Below, piece after piece: positions 48,651 to 57,524 of a DNA stretch of 64,000 nucleotides. The stretch is from Candidatus Woesearchaeota archaeon (lineage in GTDB: Archaea > Nanobdellota > Nanobdellia > Woesearchaeales > GCA-023898365), in assembly GCA_023898365.1 (NCBI GenBank), contig CP060219.1, positions 558,001-622,000 on the forward strand. The letters run 5' to 3'. The stretch's first letter is position 1; each line of letters starts with the position of its first letter. Position numbers and translations under genes: made by a program. The notes beneath the pieces were generated by a model. That model was given only the letters and a program-made list of their open reading frames with translations. It did no database searches and had not been told where the DNA came from.

Positions 48651-50269
48651 ACAACAAAATCAACATTAGTGATTATTTTGCTAATCAAGAAGACATGGAA
48701 TGGATTTTCTCTGTCTATGAGAAATTTGCTGAGCACGTTATTGTCAAAGGATTTTCGTACGGTCCGCTGCTCTATTATTATTTGCGTCATGAATTGGGAA
48801 AAGTAAAATATTATGTTGATCATTTGCACAACACGAACGGTTCTGCGGTCTTTGCAAATCCTGATCCTGTTCTTGACGACATTCGAACTATCTTGCGAGG
48901 TAAGAAACCGCAACAACGCATGTTTTCTGCAAAACAAAAATATGCGTTTGCTGCATACATGGTCGCAACGTATGGTGTTACGCGTCTTTCGAAACTTGTT
49001 TCAAGCAGACCAAAAAAAATAGACAATCTGTTTATCACATCAAAACGTTTCTATCATGATGGCGTCGATACGGAGTTTGGCAGCATTTCAAAAAATATTC
49101 CTGGCTCCTCACACCATCTCTTAACAAATGTTGATTTTTCTCTCCATGGCATTCTTGAGCATTACCGTCATTTGTTCCAATACAACAACGCTCTTTTTCT
49201 TGAAGAAGAATATTCTCTTTCTCTTATTAGAAGCGTTTTCAAAGACATGCAGCTTTTTCAAGCTCAGTGGAACACAGTAAAAAAGAAGTCTTCGTTTACC
49301 AAACTCTTCATTTACCGAAACGTAAATTATGCGCCGGTTATTATCGCACTTATTGATCGTTTACTTTCTTCGTCACTTATTCATCTTATTAGTTTGAAAC
49401 AACTCATTGCCAAGTTTATTGAGCATCGATCTGTTTCAAACATTCTCCTTTCAAATGAAGAAAATGAGTTGAACAAAATTTTTCTCTTACAAAAAAAAGA
49501 ACACCAACGCATTATTGCCTTTGCTCACGAACAAATTTATCCTGGTGGCGTGCAAACCTGTCCTCATAATAAGAAGTTGCAAGAACCAAATACTATTCGC
49601 CCTCTTCCAGATCTCAAACTGGTCTGGAACGAGTATGGGAAAAAAACGCTCGTTTCTCATTGCAATTTTCCCGAATCAATTATTCGTGTTGCTGGCAATC
49701 CTCGCTTTGATCGCATGACTTCTGTTCTTGCAGCTCATCAACAAAAGGAAAAAGCAACGGCGCAGCAGCATATCGTTTATGTTTCTGAAGATCGAGTTGA
49801 GTGTTTTCCTTTCTTGCTTGCTCTTGCAAAAAAACTACCCCAAGCGCTCATTCACTACAAATCTCGCTCGCCAGTCGATTATCGTTTTGCATGCAAGCAA
49901 CTGAGTGCTGCGCCGAGCAATCTACGCGTGCTTCCTGCAGAAACAAATCTTCATGAGCTTCTCTTCACAGCAGATGTTGTTATTGCAACTGTTTCAACAG
50001 TAATAGTTGAAGCTATGTTTATGAACAAGAACATTGTGCTCTTTGATCCTGATATTCCTCTGCCAGCGATGCCCTTTATCGCAAAGGACCTGCTAACGAG
50101 AACTCGCACAGCTGCTGCGTGTGCAAAAGAATGTCTCAAATTACAAGATAGTGCGTACAAAAAAGAACAACGAGAGCGATATCGGCTATTTATTGAGCAG
50201 TATTATGCGGTTCATGGAGCTGAACAGCGTGCAGCGCAAGAAATTCGTTCGTACCTCTCTTCTTCTTAA
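48608..50269 (+). CDS. Putative GT-B glycosyl/glycerophosphotransferase-like protein
   Basis: This 553-residue protein has a C-terminal half (about 330-540) like the donor domain of CDP-glycerol-type polymerases and related GT-B proteins: 'ESIIRVAGNPRFDRMTSV', 'QHIVYVSEDRVECFPFLLAL', and 'TADVVIATVSTVIVEAMFMN', where Ser/Thr residues usually bind the diphosphate. The N-terminal half is unusual and matches nothing I know. The overlap of 43 bp with the GT4 gene would make its first 14 residues shared in position; a start further in is possible. The donor is unknown. Confidence 0.65.
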   Translation: MATKTQTSKQKTLLNNKINISDYFANQEDMEWIFSVYEKFAEHVIVKGFSYGPLLYYYLRHELGKVKYYVDHLHNTNGSAVFANPDPVLDDIRTILRGKKPQQRMFSAKQKYAFAAYMVATYGVTRLSKLVSSRPKKIDNLFITSKRFYHDGVDTEFGSISKNIPGSSHHLLTNVDFSLHGILEHYRHLFQYNNALFLEEEYSLSLIRSVFKDMQLFQAQWNTVKKKSSFTKLFIYRNVNYAPVIIALIDRLLSSSLIHLISLKQLIAKFIEHRSVSNILLSNEENELNKIFLLQKKEHQRIIAFAHEQIYPGGVQTCPHNKKLQEPNTIRPLPDLKLVWNEYGKKTLVSHCNFPESIIRVAGNPRFDRMTSVLAAHQQKEKATAQQHIVYVSEDRVECFPFLLALAKKLPQALIHYKSRSPVDYRFACKQLSAAPSNLRVLPAETNLHELLFTADVVIATVSTVIVEAMFMNKNIVLFDPDIPLPAMPFIAKDLLTRTRTAAACAKECLKLQDSAYKKEQRERYRLFIEQYYAVHGAEQRAAQEIRSYLSSS

Positions 50270-50364
50270 AAAGAGCTCTCCTTTTCACTACTTCTTTCTT
50301 CGATAAACTGCCGTATTCTTGATCAAACAACAACTTTATAAATTCTTAGGCAACCTCGAAACCT

Positions 50365-50574
50365 ATGAATTTTAATAGGCACACACGAGCAAGTCCGCTT
50401 GGCATAAAGGTTGGCTACGTTCTTTCCTATTTCGTTTTTACGACTATACTTTTTGGTATTCTTATGTTACTTAATGATCATGTACGAAGTTGGCGGTTGC
50501 CCTATTTGGGTGTAATGGGCATTACCATAGTTCTTGCACTCATCGGTGCAGGCCTCAAGAGGTTGTTAGAATGA
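50365..50574 (+). CDS. Small membrane protein before the carbamoyltransferase
   Basis: The protein has 69 residues with two helices ('VGYVLSYFVFTTILFGILML' and 'LPYLGVMGITIVLALIGAGL'). It resembles the small SxtJ-type membrane proteins that accompany carbamoyltransferases, but the match is by size and place only. A TATA box (aactttataaattc) lies about 30 bp upstream, so the carbamoyltransferase module starts a new transcript here. The next gene overlaps its stop by 4 bp. Confidence 0.65.
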   Translation: MNFNRHTRASPLGIKVGYVLSYFVFTTILFGILMLLNDHVRSWRLPYLGVMGITIVLALIGAGLKRLLE

Positions 50575-50813
50575 AGAGTTTCTTACTTGGTTTCAAAAAA
50601 GGCTTCAAACTTTTTAGTGAAAACATAGCTCTCATCGTTAACGTTGTTTTGCTTACATTCGTATATGTCATTGGTATTGGTATCACCTCGCTTGTTGCTA
50701 AATTGTTTGGTAAACATTTTATGGCGATGCGACTTGACAAGAAGAAAAAAACGTATTGGGAAAAACTTGAATTAAAAAAAGAATCAATGGATTCTTACTA
50801 TCGTCAATTTTGA
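50571..50813 (+). CDS. Small membrane protein, one helix
   Basis: The protein has 80 residues with the start 'MKSFLLGFKKGFKLFSENIA', one hydrophobic helix 'LIVNVVLLTFVYVIGIGITS', and a basic soluble tail 'LDKKKKTYWEKLELKKESM'. It overlaps the previous small gene by ATGA and lies 15 bp before the carbamoyltransferase. Its start resembles that of the DUF5989 proteins in such modules, though a clearer DUF5989 member lies at 53733. It may anchor the enzyme or guide the substrate at the membrane. Confidence 0.65.
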   Translation: MKSFLLGFKKGFKLFSENIALIVNVVLLTFVYVIGIGITSLVAKLFGKHFMAMRLDKKKKTYWEKLELKKESMDSYYRQF

Positions 50814-50828
50814 GAACTGGAGAAAAAA

Positions 50829-52589
50829 ATGTACGTCCTTGGCATAAGTTGTTATTATCATGATTCCTCGGCTGCTCTCCTTAAAGATGGCGTTATTGTT
50901 GCCGCTGCAGAAGAAGAACGTTTTACAAGAAAAAAACATGATTCTTCATTTCCTCTTAATGCAATAACCTACTGCCTCAAGAGTCAGGGCATTACCATCA
51001 AAGACGTAGCTCATGTCGGGTTCTATGAAAAACCATTTCTCAAATTTGAGCGCGTCCTCTCCCAACATCTTGAAATGTTTCCAAAGAGTTTCAAGACGTT
51101 CTTAAGTTCGACGCCTTCTTGGCTAAATGAAAAACTACGTGTACTGCGCACAATTAGAAAAAAACTCAAATATACGCGTGGCGTCATGTTCATCCAACAT
51201 CACATGGCACATGCTGCAAGCACCTTTCTTCCAAGCCCGTATGAAAAAGCAGCTATTCTCACAATTGATGGCGTAGGTGAATGGACGACAACTGCGTGGG
51301 GCGTTGGCGAAGGAAACAACATTGTTCTTCATGAAGACATTCGCTTTCCACATTCGATTGGTCTCCTTTACTCGACTATAACTGCCTATCTTGGTTTTAG
51401 CGTTAACAATTCAGAATACAAAGTTATGGGACTTGCGCCGTACGGTGATATGAATAGAGAAACAAATCCGTTTTACAAAAAACTCCGAAAAGTAATAGAC
51501 ATAAAAGAAGACGGTTCATTTCGACTTGATTTGAGTTACTTCATCTTTCATTATGCTGACCGCATGCCCTCAAAAAAGATGTGCAAACTCCTCGGAGGTC
51601 CTATTGCAAAACGCGATACGACCATGACCAAGCGACATCAAGATATTGCAGCCGCATTACAACTCGTCACCGAAGAAGTCATCACAAAGCTCTTAATCAG
51701 TTTACATAAAAAAACGAAACTTGATTCAGTCGTTCTCGCTGGCGGCGTCGCACTTAACAGTGTCTATAATGGAAAAATATTGCGCTCCACTCCTTTTAAG
51801 AACATCTGGGTCCAACCAAACGCATCTGACGGCGGAACAAGTATTGGCGTTGCGCTCTACATCTATAATACGCTTCTTAACAAAAAACGAGTCTATCATT
51901 TACATGATGCCTATCTTGGACCTTCTTACACGACCGCACAAGTCAAACGTTTCCTTGACAAAAACAAAATAAATTATACAACGTTCGCTTCAGATAAGGA
52001 ATTGGTTGAGACCACCGCAAAATTAGTTGCAACAAATCACGTTGTTGGTTGGTTCCAGAAAGGTATGGAGTGGGGACCTCGTGCTTTAGGTGCGCGAAGT
52101 ATTCTAGCAAGTCCCTGTAATCCTGAAGCAAAAGAACTCCTTAATGAAAAAGTTAAACATCGAGAAAAATTCAGACCATTTGCTCCTGTCGTGTGTGAAG
52201 ACGATGCACTTACCTATTTTGAGAGTGATAAACCTGTTCCTGAGCCAACTGACTTTATGCTCATGGTGTATCCTGTTGTCAAGAAATGGCGCACAGCAAT
52301 TCCTTCAGTTACGCACGTTGATGGCAGTGGACGCTTACAAACCATTCGACGCGCACAAAATCCTCTGTATTATGACATTCTCAAAGCGTTCGGTAAACAC
52401 ACGGGCGTTCCTATTATGATCAATACCTCGTTTAACATTCGCGGAGAACCAATTGTTTGCTCACCTTATGATGCATACAAATGCATGATGGGAACCGGCA
52501 TTGATTATTTGGTCATGGACAAATTTTTGATTAAACGAGATGATAACCCGCAAGATAAGTGGGATAGCGAACAATATGCGAAGGACTAA
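50829..52589 (+). CDS. Carbamoyltransferase, NodU/CmcH family
   Basis: This 586-residue enzyme moves a carbamoyl group from carbamoyl phosphate, through an adenylate, to a hydroxyl of a sugar or natural product. The N-terminal Kae1-like domain has 'GISCYYHDSSAALLKDG' and metal-binding 'IQHHMAHAASTF', and 'GGVALNSVYNGKI' for the nucleotide. The C-terminal YrdC-like domain has 'EWGPRALGARSILASPC' and 'RFRPFAPVV'-type sequence. A GAGAAAAAA stretch precedes the ATG. The target is probably a glycan residue. The SGNH gene overlaps its 3' end by 14 bp. Confidence 0.94.
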   Translation: MYVLGISCYYHDSSAALLKDGVIVAAAEEERFTRKKHDSSFPLNAITYCLKSQGITIKDVAHVGFYEKPFLKFERVLSQHLEMFPKSFKTFLSSTPSWLNEKLRVLRTIRKKLKYTRGVMFIQHHMAHAASTFLPSPYEKAAILTIDGVGEWTTTAWGVGEGNNIVLHEDIRFPHSIGLLYSTITAYLGFSVNNSEYKVMGLAPYGDMNRETNPFYKKLRKVIDIKEDGSFRLDLSYFIFHYADRMPSKKMCKLLGGPIAKRDTTMTKRHQDIAAALQLVTEEVITKLLISLHKKTKLDSVVLAGGVALNSVYNGKILRSTPFKNIWVQPNASDGGTSIGVALYIYNTLLNKKRVYHLHDAYLGPSYTTAQVKRFLDKNKINYTTFASDKELVETTAKLVATNHVVGWFQKGMEWGPRALGARSILASPCNPEAKELLNEKVKHREKFRPFAPVVCEDDALTYFESDKPVPEPTDFMLMVYPVVKKWRTAIPSVTHVDGSGRLQTIRRAQNPLYYDILKAFGKHTGVPIMINTSFNIRGEPIVCSPYDAYKCMMGTGIDYLVMDKFLIKRDDNPQDKWDSEQYAKD

Positions 52590-53736
52590 ACGTGCACAAC
52601 GAAATCGACTCATTGGTAATGTCGTTCTCTTATTTGTGACGCTTCTGATTTGTATGTTGCTTATTGAACTTGGTGTGCGTATGATTGGCTATTATTTACC
52701 GCAAAGCACGCCGTATATGAGTTATTATGATGCTGATGTTGGCGTTATTCGCATGACACCAAATTATGACGGCAAACAACACACACTTGAACATCCCTTT
52801 GCTGTTCACTCAAACAAATATGGATTTCGAGATGTTGACCGCAATCTCACTTCAACAAAAACAAGAATTATTCTCGTTGGGGATTCATTCGCTTTTGGTT
52901 ACGTTGATTTCGAAGACACGATCTCGCAGCAGTTAGAGCGTATGTACGGTGGTGAAGTCGAAGTGCTCAACATGGGGTATTACGGCTATGAACCACGAGA
53001 GTATTATCGTCTCATAGAAAACGTCGCGGTGAATTTCAATCCAGATATTATTGTTAACACGTTCTTTTTAGGAAATGATATTCGCATGACCAACGATTCG
53101 ATGCGCAACGAAATTCCAACATACTACAAAGGCTATTTGGTTGGTGATCAGAACACTGACTCTGCGTTGTTTAAACTAAAATTTTTCCTGCGTGTTCATG
53201 TTAAATCCACCTTCTTATACAAAAATATTATTGCGTCCATTCCTGGCATGCAGCCCGTGCTTGAAAAACTAGGCATCAGTGCCCCGCTCCAACGTGATGG
53301 GTATCTTGTGCCTGAAAAAAGTATTTATGCAAACAATCTTTCAACAGAAATCTCCAAACAGTACGACTATTCCCTCTCCTATTTTTCCCGCATCCAAGAT
53401 ATTGCCACCGAACAAGACATCGACTATGTGGTTGTCATGATTCCTTCAAAGTTCACCATCGATCCTGAACAATACATTATGCAATACTTGCCTGACAAAG
53501 ATTTTAATGCAATGAACCTCTTTTTTGCATCACATCTTGATTTCAGAAAACCTCATAAGGTGAGTGCTGCTTACTTTAAAGAAAACAACATTCGTTACGT
53601 TGATACACTTCCAGAGCTTTCTCAGCGAGAAATCGAAGAAACTTATTGGGTTATTGATGGCCATCTCACTGCTGAAGGAAATAGAATTGTAGCCCAAAAA
53701 ATATATAAATACCTTAGCGAAGAGGCGATAGTATGA
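52576..53736 (+). CDS. Membrane-anchored SGNH/GDSL-type hydrolase or acyltransferase
   Basis: The protein has about 386 residues. A basic start and one helix ('GNVVLLFVTLLICMLLIELG') precede the outside or inside domain. The SGNH residues are visible: Ser in 'ILVGDSFAFGYVD', Gly in 'NMGYYGYEP', Asn in 'FFLGNDIRM', and Asp/His in 'VIDGHLTAEGN' near the end. Such proteins add or remove acetyl groups and often accompany carbamoyltransferases. It overlaps the carbamoyltransferase by 14 bp and the DUF5989 gene by 4 bp. I chose the ATG at 52576; one at 52540 would overlap more. Confidence 0.82.
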   Translation: MRRTKRAQRNRLIGNVVLLFVTLLICMLLIELGVRMIGYYLPQSTPYMSYYDADVGVIRMTPNYDGKQHTLEHPFAVHSNKYGFRDVDRNLTSTKTRIILVGDSFAFGYVDFEDTISQQLERMYGGEVEVLNMGYYGYEPREYYRLIENVAVNFNPDIIVNTFFLGNDIRMTNDSMRNEIPTYYKGYLVGDQNTDSALFKLKFFLRVHVKSTFLYKNIIASIPGMQPVLEKLGISAPLQRDGYLVPEKSIYANNLSTEISKQYDYSLSYFSRIQDIATEQDIDYVVVMIPSKFTIDPEQYIMQYLPDKDFNAMNLFFASHLDFRKPHKVSAAYFKENNIRYVDTLPELSQREIEETYWVIDGHLTAEGNRIVAQKIYKYLSEEAIV

Positions 53737-53897
53737 CGCGAAAGAACAAATCGTTTTTCGGAGAAGTGTGGTCCTTTCTTAAAGTGAGAAAGGCATGGTG
53801 GCTTCTTCCTATTATTATCTTGCTGCTCCTTGTTGCGCTCTTTATCGTGCTTGGACAAAGCAGTGCGCTCTCGCCGTTCATTTACGCGTTGTTCTAA
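53733..53897 (+). CDS. DUF5989-family small membrane protein
   Basis: The protein has 54 residues: 'EVWSFLKVRKAWWLLPIII' then 'LLLLVALFIVLGQSSALSPF'. One membrane helix is preceded by the conserved 'FLKxRKxWWLLPI' and ends in 'SALSPFIYALF', which matches DUF5989 as I know it. These proteins are found beside carbamoyltransferase and SGNH genes in polysaccharide loci of bacteria and archaea. It overlaps the SGNH gene by 4 bp (ATGA). Confidence 0.82.
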   Translation: MTRKNKSFFGEVWSFLKVRKAWWLLPIIILLLLVALFIVLGQSSALSPFIYALF

Positions 53898-53913
53898 AAG
53901 TGCGTTTGAAAAA

Positions 53914-55296
53914 ATGAAAGTAACCCTTATTAACATGCCCATTCGATTGAAAGACGTGCCTCGTCAAGTACCGGTAGGTCTTGGTATTCTTGCAAATATA
54001 TTGCGCAATGCAGGTCATGAGGTGCGTATGCTTGACCTTAACGCGCTGCGCTTAAGCAAGCCAGAGCTTGAAAAACGCTTAGCAGAACTTGGCGATTCTG
54101 CTTTTATTGGCATTTCTGGTATGATCTCAACTTACAAATTCCAAAAGGATTTAATTAATCGCATCAAAGAACTCTATCCGAAAACGCTTGTCATTTCTGG
54201 AGGTAGCGCAGCAACCTCCGTTCCAGAACTCTTACTTTCAAAAACAAAACTTGACGTTGCAGCAATCGGTGAAGGAGAAAAGACCATTCTTGAAATTGCA
54301 GAACACGTTGCAGGAAAGCGCGATCTCAAAGATGTCAAAGGCATCATGTACCGTAAAGGAAAAAAATTCGTAAAGAATCCTCCGCAAGAATGGGCGAAAC
54401 TTGACGAGCTTCCCTGGCCTGCGTACGACCTGATGGAACTTGATATTTATTTCAAACACCACAATGTCATCAACGAAGGATTGCTCAAAAAGCGTGCACG
54501 CGCGTACAAATCAATGAATATTATTTCAACAAGAGGATGTCCTTTTAATTGCGGATTCTGTTATCATCTCTTTGGCAGAGGAAGAATTCGGTATCGAGAT
54601 CCAAAAGATGTTGCTGCTGAAGTAAAATTCTTAAAAGACACGTACGGCGTTGACTTTATCGACATCATTGATGATAATACCACGGTGAATAAAAAATTCT
54701 TAGAAGAACTTTCAGGGCTGCTCAAGGAACTTGATGTGCACTGGGCATGCGCAAGCAGAGTAAGTTCGCTTGATGAAAAAACCGTTAAACTTCTTGTTGA
54801 ATCAAACTGTAAACTGGTTGGTGTCGGCATTGAAAGTGGATCACCAAGAATTTTAAAAAATATGAACAAACAATCAACAACTGCTCTTGGTTACCGCGCC
54901 GTAAAGCTCTGTCGCAAATACGGGCTTTCGATCAGTCCAACGTTCATTTTCGGTTATTCGGGAGAAAATTTCTCAAGCATGCTCGAAACGGCAACGTTTA
55001 TGGGTAAGGCAGGGATCATTAATCAATTTTTTACGATTACTGCTTATCCTGGCACACCTCTTTTTGAAGATCATCTAGCAGACATGCGCAATGATTTGGA
55101 CAAGTATGATACTTATGTTGAACAACTTGATGATGCGCGTTATTTACTTCACAATTTTACTGAATGGGATGACAAAACATTTCATCGCATGAAGGACTTG
55201 CAGTTTAAGATGGTCCTTGCCGCAAACGTTCTGTTTAGCCCAATTCTCAGTGCAAAAGTGATCGGCAGAAAGATACTGCGGTCAATCTCTAGCTAA
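53914..55296 (+). CDS. B12-binding radical SAM protein
   Basis: The protein has about 460 residues from the ATG at 53914 (MKVTLINMPIR). The N-terminal cobalamin-type Rossmann domain has 'VGLGILANILRNAGHEVRML' and 'VISGGSAATSVPELLL'. The radical SAM core has 'STRGCPFNCGFCYHLFGRG' (CxxxCxxC), 'DIIDDNTTVNKKFLEELSG' and 'VGVGIESGSPRILKNMNKQ'. These are BchE/MiaB-like B12-radical SAM enzymes, many of which methylate or rearrange unreactive carbons. In a glycan island it may modify a sugar or lipid carrier, as far as position tells. Confidence 0.87.
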   Translation: MKVTLINMPIRLKDVPRQVPVGLGILANILRNAGHEVRMLDLNALRLSKPELEKRLAELGDSAFIGISGMISTYKFQKDLINRIKELYPKTLVISGGSAATSVPELLLSKTKLDVAAIGEGEKTILEIAEHVAGKRDLKDVKGIMYRKGKKFVKNPPQEWAKLDELPWPAYDLMELDIYFKHHNVINEGLLKKRARAYKSMNIISTRGCPFNCGFCYHLFGRGRIRYRDPKDVAAEVKFLKDTYGVDFIDIIDDNTTVNKKFLEELSGLLKELDVHWACASRVSSLDEKTVKLLVESNCKLVGVGIESGSPRILKNMNKQSTTALGYRAVKLCRKYGLSISPTFIFGYSGENFSSMLETATFMGKAGIINQFFTITAYPGTPLFEDHLADMRNDLDKYDTYVEQLDDARYLLHNFTEWDDKTFHRMKDLQFKMVLAANVLFSPILSAKVIGRKILRSISS

Positions 55297-55372
55297 CTTT
55301 TTCTTTGTAGGTAACGGAAAACATTTAAAGTTCATTCTCCTTTGGAAAGCAAGGACATTAGGTGAACTACCG

Positions 55373-56077
55373 ATGTATAAAGAAAAGAAAATTCTTGCAA
55401 TAATACCTGCAAGGGGTGGAAGCAAACGTGTTGTTGGGAAAAATGTGAAACGCTTAGCTGGCAAACCACTTATTCAATATACTATTGACGCGGCAAAGGC
55501 AGCAACGTTTGTTGATCGACTTGTTGTTTCTACAGATGACAACGACATCGCTTCGGTAAGTTCTTCGCTTGGTGTTGAAGTTATTTCTCGTCCAGAGGAA
55601 TTAGCGCAAGATTCTAGTTCGAGCATGGATGCTTATGCGCACGCAGTGGAGTTTCTTCAAGAAAAAGAAAACTTCGTGCCTGATATTATTATTGCGCTTC
55701 AACCAACCTCCCCTTTTCGGGATGCGCAAGATATTGATGGGGCCATAAAGCAAATAATTGATTTTGCTGCAGATTCAAATGAATCATTTTCTCCTGCAAG
55801 CCCGCATCCTTCGTACGCGTTCATTATTGATGATGAAGAAAATGCAGTGCCGATTGACCCAGAAAATGTAGAGAAGCGAACACAAGAATTGCCGCCACGC
55901 TACATAGAAAACGGTGCCATTTTTGGTTTTACCAGGGCGCAAGTCCTTTTAAAAAAACAATATGGTAAGATACATAAAGGATTTATCATGTCTGCAGAGA
56001 AAGCAGTAGATATTGATGATGAACTTGATTTCGCTTTTGCAGAATTGTTAATGGCAAAAAAACGAGGTGACAACTAA
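55373..56077 (+). CDS. CMP-nonulosonate (NeuA-like) cytidylyltransferase
   Basis: This 234-residue enzyme has 'AIIPARGGSKRVVGKNVK' (the CTP-binding P-loop-like motif of NeuA), 'STDDNDIASVSSSLG', 'ALQPTSPFRDAQDIDGAI' and 'AVDIDDELDFAFAELL' near the end. It activates a nine-carbon sugar such as N-acetylneuraminate, legionaminate or pseudaminate with CTP. The NeuB-like gene at the right edge of the window fits. A TATA-like acatttaaagt lies about 45 bp upstream. Confidence 0.88.
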   Translation: MYKEKKILAIIPARGGSKRVVGKNVKRLAGKPLIQYTIDAAKAATFVDRLVVSTDDNDIASVSSSLGVEVISRPEELAQDSSSSMDAYAHAVEFLQEKENFVPDIIIALQPTSPFRDAQDIDGAIKQIIDFAADSNESFSPASPHPSYAFIIDDEENAVPIDPENVEKRTQELPPRYIENGAIFGFTRAQVLLKKQYGKIHKGFIMSAEKAVDIDDELDFAFAELLMAKKRGDN

Positions 56078-56766
56078 TGGTAAACACAACTCAGGTTTCT
56101 GACTGGCAACAAATGTATGGGGGACAAGGATATCGAGGAGTATATCCAAGCGAATACATGGTGCGCTTTATCTCCGGACATTTTGGAAAGTCAAACATGC
56201 CAATACAACAAAACGATTTTAGCACCTTTCACATTTTAGATCTTGGCTGCGGTAGTGGCAGGCACACTGTTTACTTAGCGCGAGAAGGATTTCTTGTCAG
56301 TGCAATTGAACAATCACAAGAAGGAGCAGAACTCACAAAGAACTGGCTTGAACTTGAGAAGCTCCAAGCTGATGTGCGTGTTGGTGACATGGCTGCGCTT
56401 CCCTACACGGATGGCTTGTTTGATGCCGTTATTGATTTTCAATCAACACAACACAATATGATGGAAAATGTAAAAAAAATCTTTGCAGAAGTACATCGCG
56501 TCCTAAAAAAAGGAGGATTATTCTTTCTTGTAGTGCGCTCGTCAGAAGATTATCTTGCAACAGTTGGCCAGCAAGTTGAAGCAGGAACCTTTGATAAGAT
56601 CAATAAAGGTGATATGATGGGTGCGGGCGTCTGTCATTTTTTTTCGCGAGAAGAAATTGAATTACTTGCGAGCGCTTATACGGTTGTTTCCATTGAGCGC
56701 GCGCTTCGAACAGTAAACAATGGGGCTGATGTTATCGGCGAACTCTTGGTGACGTTGCGAAAATGA
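56077..56766 (+). CDS. SAM-dependent methyltransferase
   Basis: This 229-residue class I methyltransferase has 'ILDLGCGSGRHTVYLAREGF' (motif I), 'VSAIEQSQEGAEL' (motif II), 'GDMAALPYTDGLFDAVIDF' and 'AEVHRVLKKGGLFFLVVRS'. This is the Methyltransf_11/25 pattern. It shares its first base with the end of the NeuA-like gene and overlaps the next gene by 4 bp. It may O-methylate a sugar. The substrate is unknown. Confidence 0.85.
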   Translation: MVNTTQVSDWQQMYGGQGYRGVYPSEYMVRFISGHFGKSNMPIQQNDFSTFHILDLGCGSGRHTVYLAREGFLVSAIEQSQEGAELTKNWLELEKLQADVRVGDMAALPYTDGLFDAVIDFQSTQHNMMENVKKIFAEVHRVLKKGGLFFLVVRSSEDYLATVGQQVEAGTFDKINKGDMMGAGVCHFFSREEIELLASAYTVVSIERALRTVNNGADVIGELLVTLRK

Positions 56767-57524
56767 TTGCACTTGAACGAGTAACGGTGTCTTTAGAAAA
56801 ACTGCCAAGCGCGTTTGTGGGTTTCACCATAGCATTCTTGTCAGATTTTCATTTGCGAGGAAACGCAACACTGCTCCAAGAAGCGCGAGAACTTCTCAAA
56901 CAAGAATCTTATGATCTTTGTTTGCTTGGTGGAGATTATGTGGAGCGCGCTCACCAACTTGCTGTTCTCAAAAATTTTCTTAAAACCATAGCGCTTCCAA
57001 ACAAGACCTTTGCTGTTAAGGGAAACCATGAATATTATGGTGATATGCGGTTATTGCAACAAGTATTCAAAGAAACAGGCGTTCATCTTCTCGATAATCA
57101 AAGCGTGCGCATTTCAAAAAAAGGACAAAGTGTTGATTTGATCGGTGTTAGTCCTTACTTGTATGATGATCCGAAAGTAAGTGACGAAAGTGATTTGCCT
57201 AAAGCGTTAAAGGGTTCGTCAAGTGCGTGCAAGATTTTACTCTCTCATTCACCAGACATCATATTAAAAGAAGAAGCAAAACAATGTTCACTCGTGCTCT
57301 CAGGACACACTCATGGTGGACAAATATGTTTACCAGGTATTGGCGCACTCTACACCTCAACACGTATTGGGCGAGCATACGCTTCAGGATTGTTTTCGAT
57401 TGACGGGCTCCAATTGTATGTAACTCGAGGACTTGGCACTTCAAAAGTCTTTTCTCTTCCTTCTCCTCGAATTCGCTGCATGCCAGAAATAACACTTATT
57501 CGGTTGGTGAAAGATGCTACCTAA
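56763..57524 (+). CDS. Metallophosphoesterase, YaeI/LpxG-like
   Basis: This 253-residue phosphoesterase has 'IAFLSDFHLRGN' (D-x-H), 'CLLGGDYVER' (GD), 'AVKGNHEYYGDM' (GNHE), 'ILLSHSPDIIL' and 'VLSGHTHGGQICLPG' (GHTHGGQ), which places it in the YaeI/UDP-2,3-diacylglucosamine hydrolase-like group. There is no clear membrane helix, unlike many YaeI proteins. It may cleave a nucleotide sugar or a lipid intermediate. It overlaps both neighbours by 4-11 bp. Confidence 0.85.
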   Translation: MIALERVTVSLEKLPSAFVGFTIAFLSDFHLRGNATLLQEARELLKQESYDLCLLGGDYVERAHQLAVLKNFLKTIALPNKTFAVKGNHEYYGDMRLLQQVFKETGVHLLDNQSVRISKKGQSVDLIGVSPYLYDDPKVSDESDLPKALKGSSSACKILLSHSPDIILKEEAKQCSLVLSGHTHGGQICLPGIGALYTSTRIGRAYASGLFSIDGLQLYVTRGLGTSKVFSLPSPRIRCMPEITLIRLVKDAT

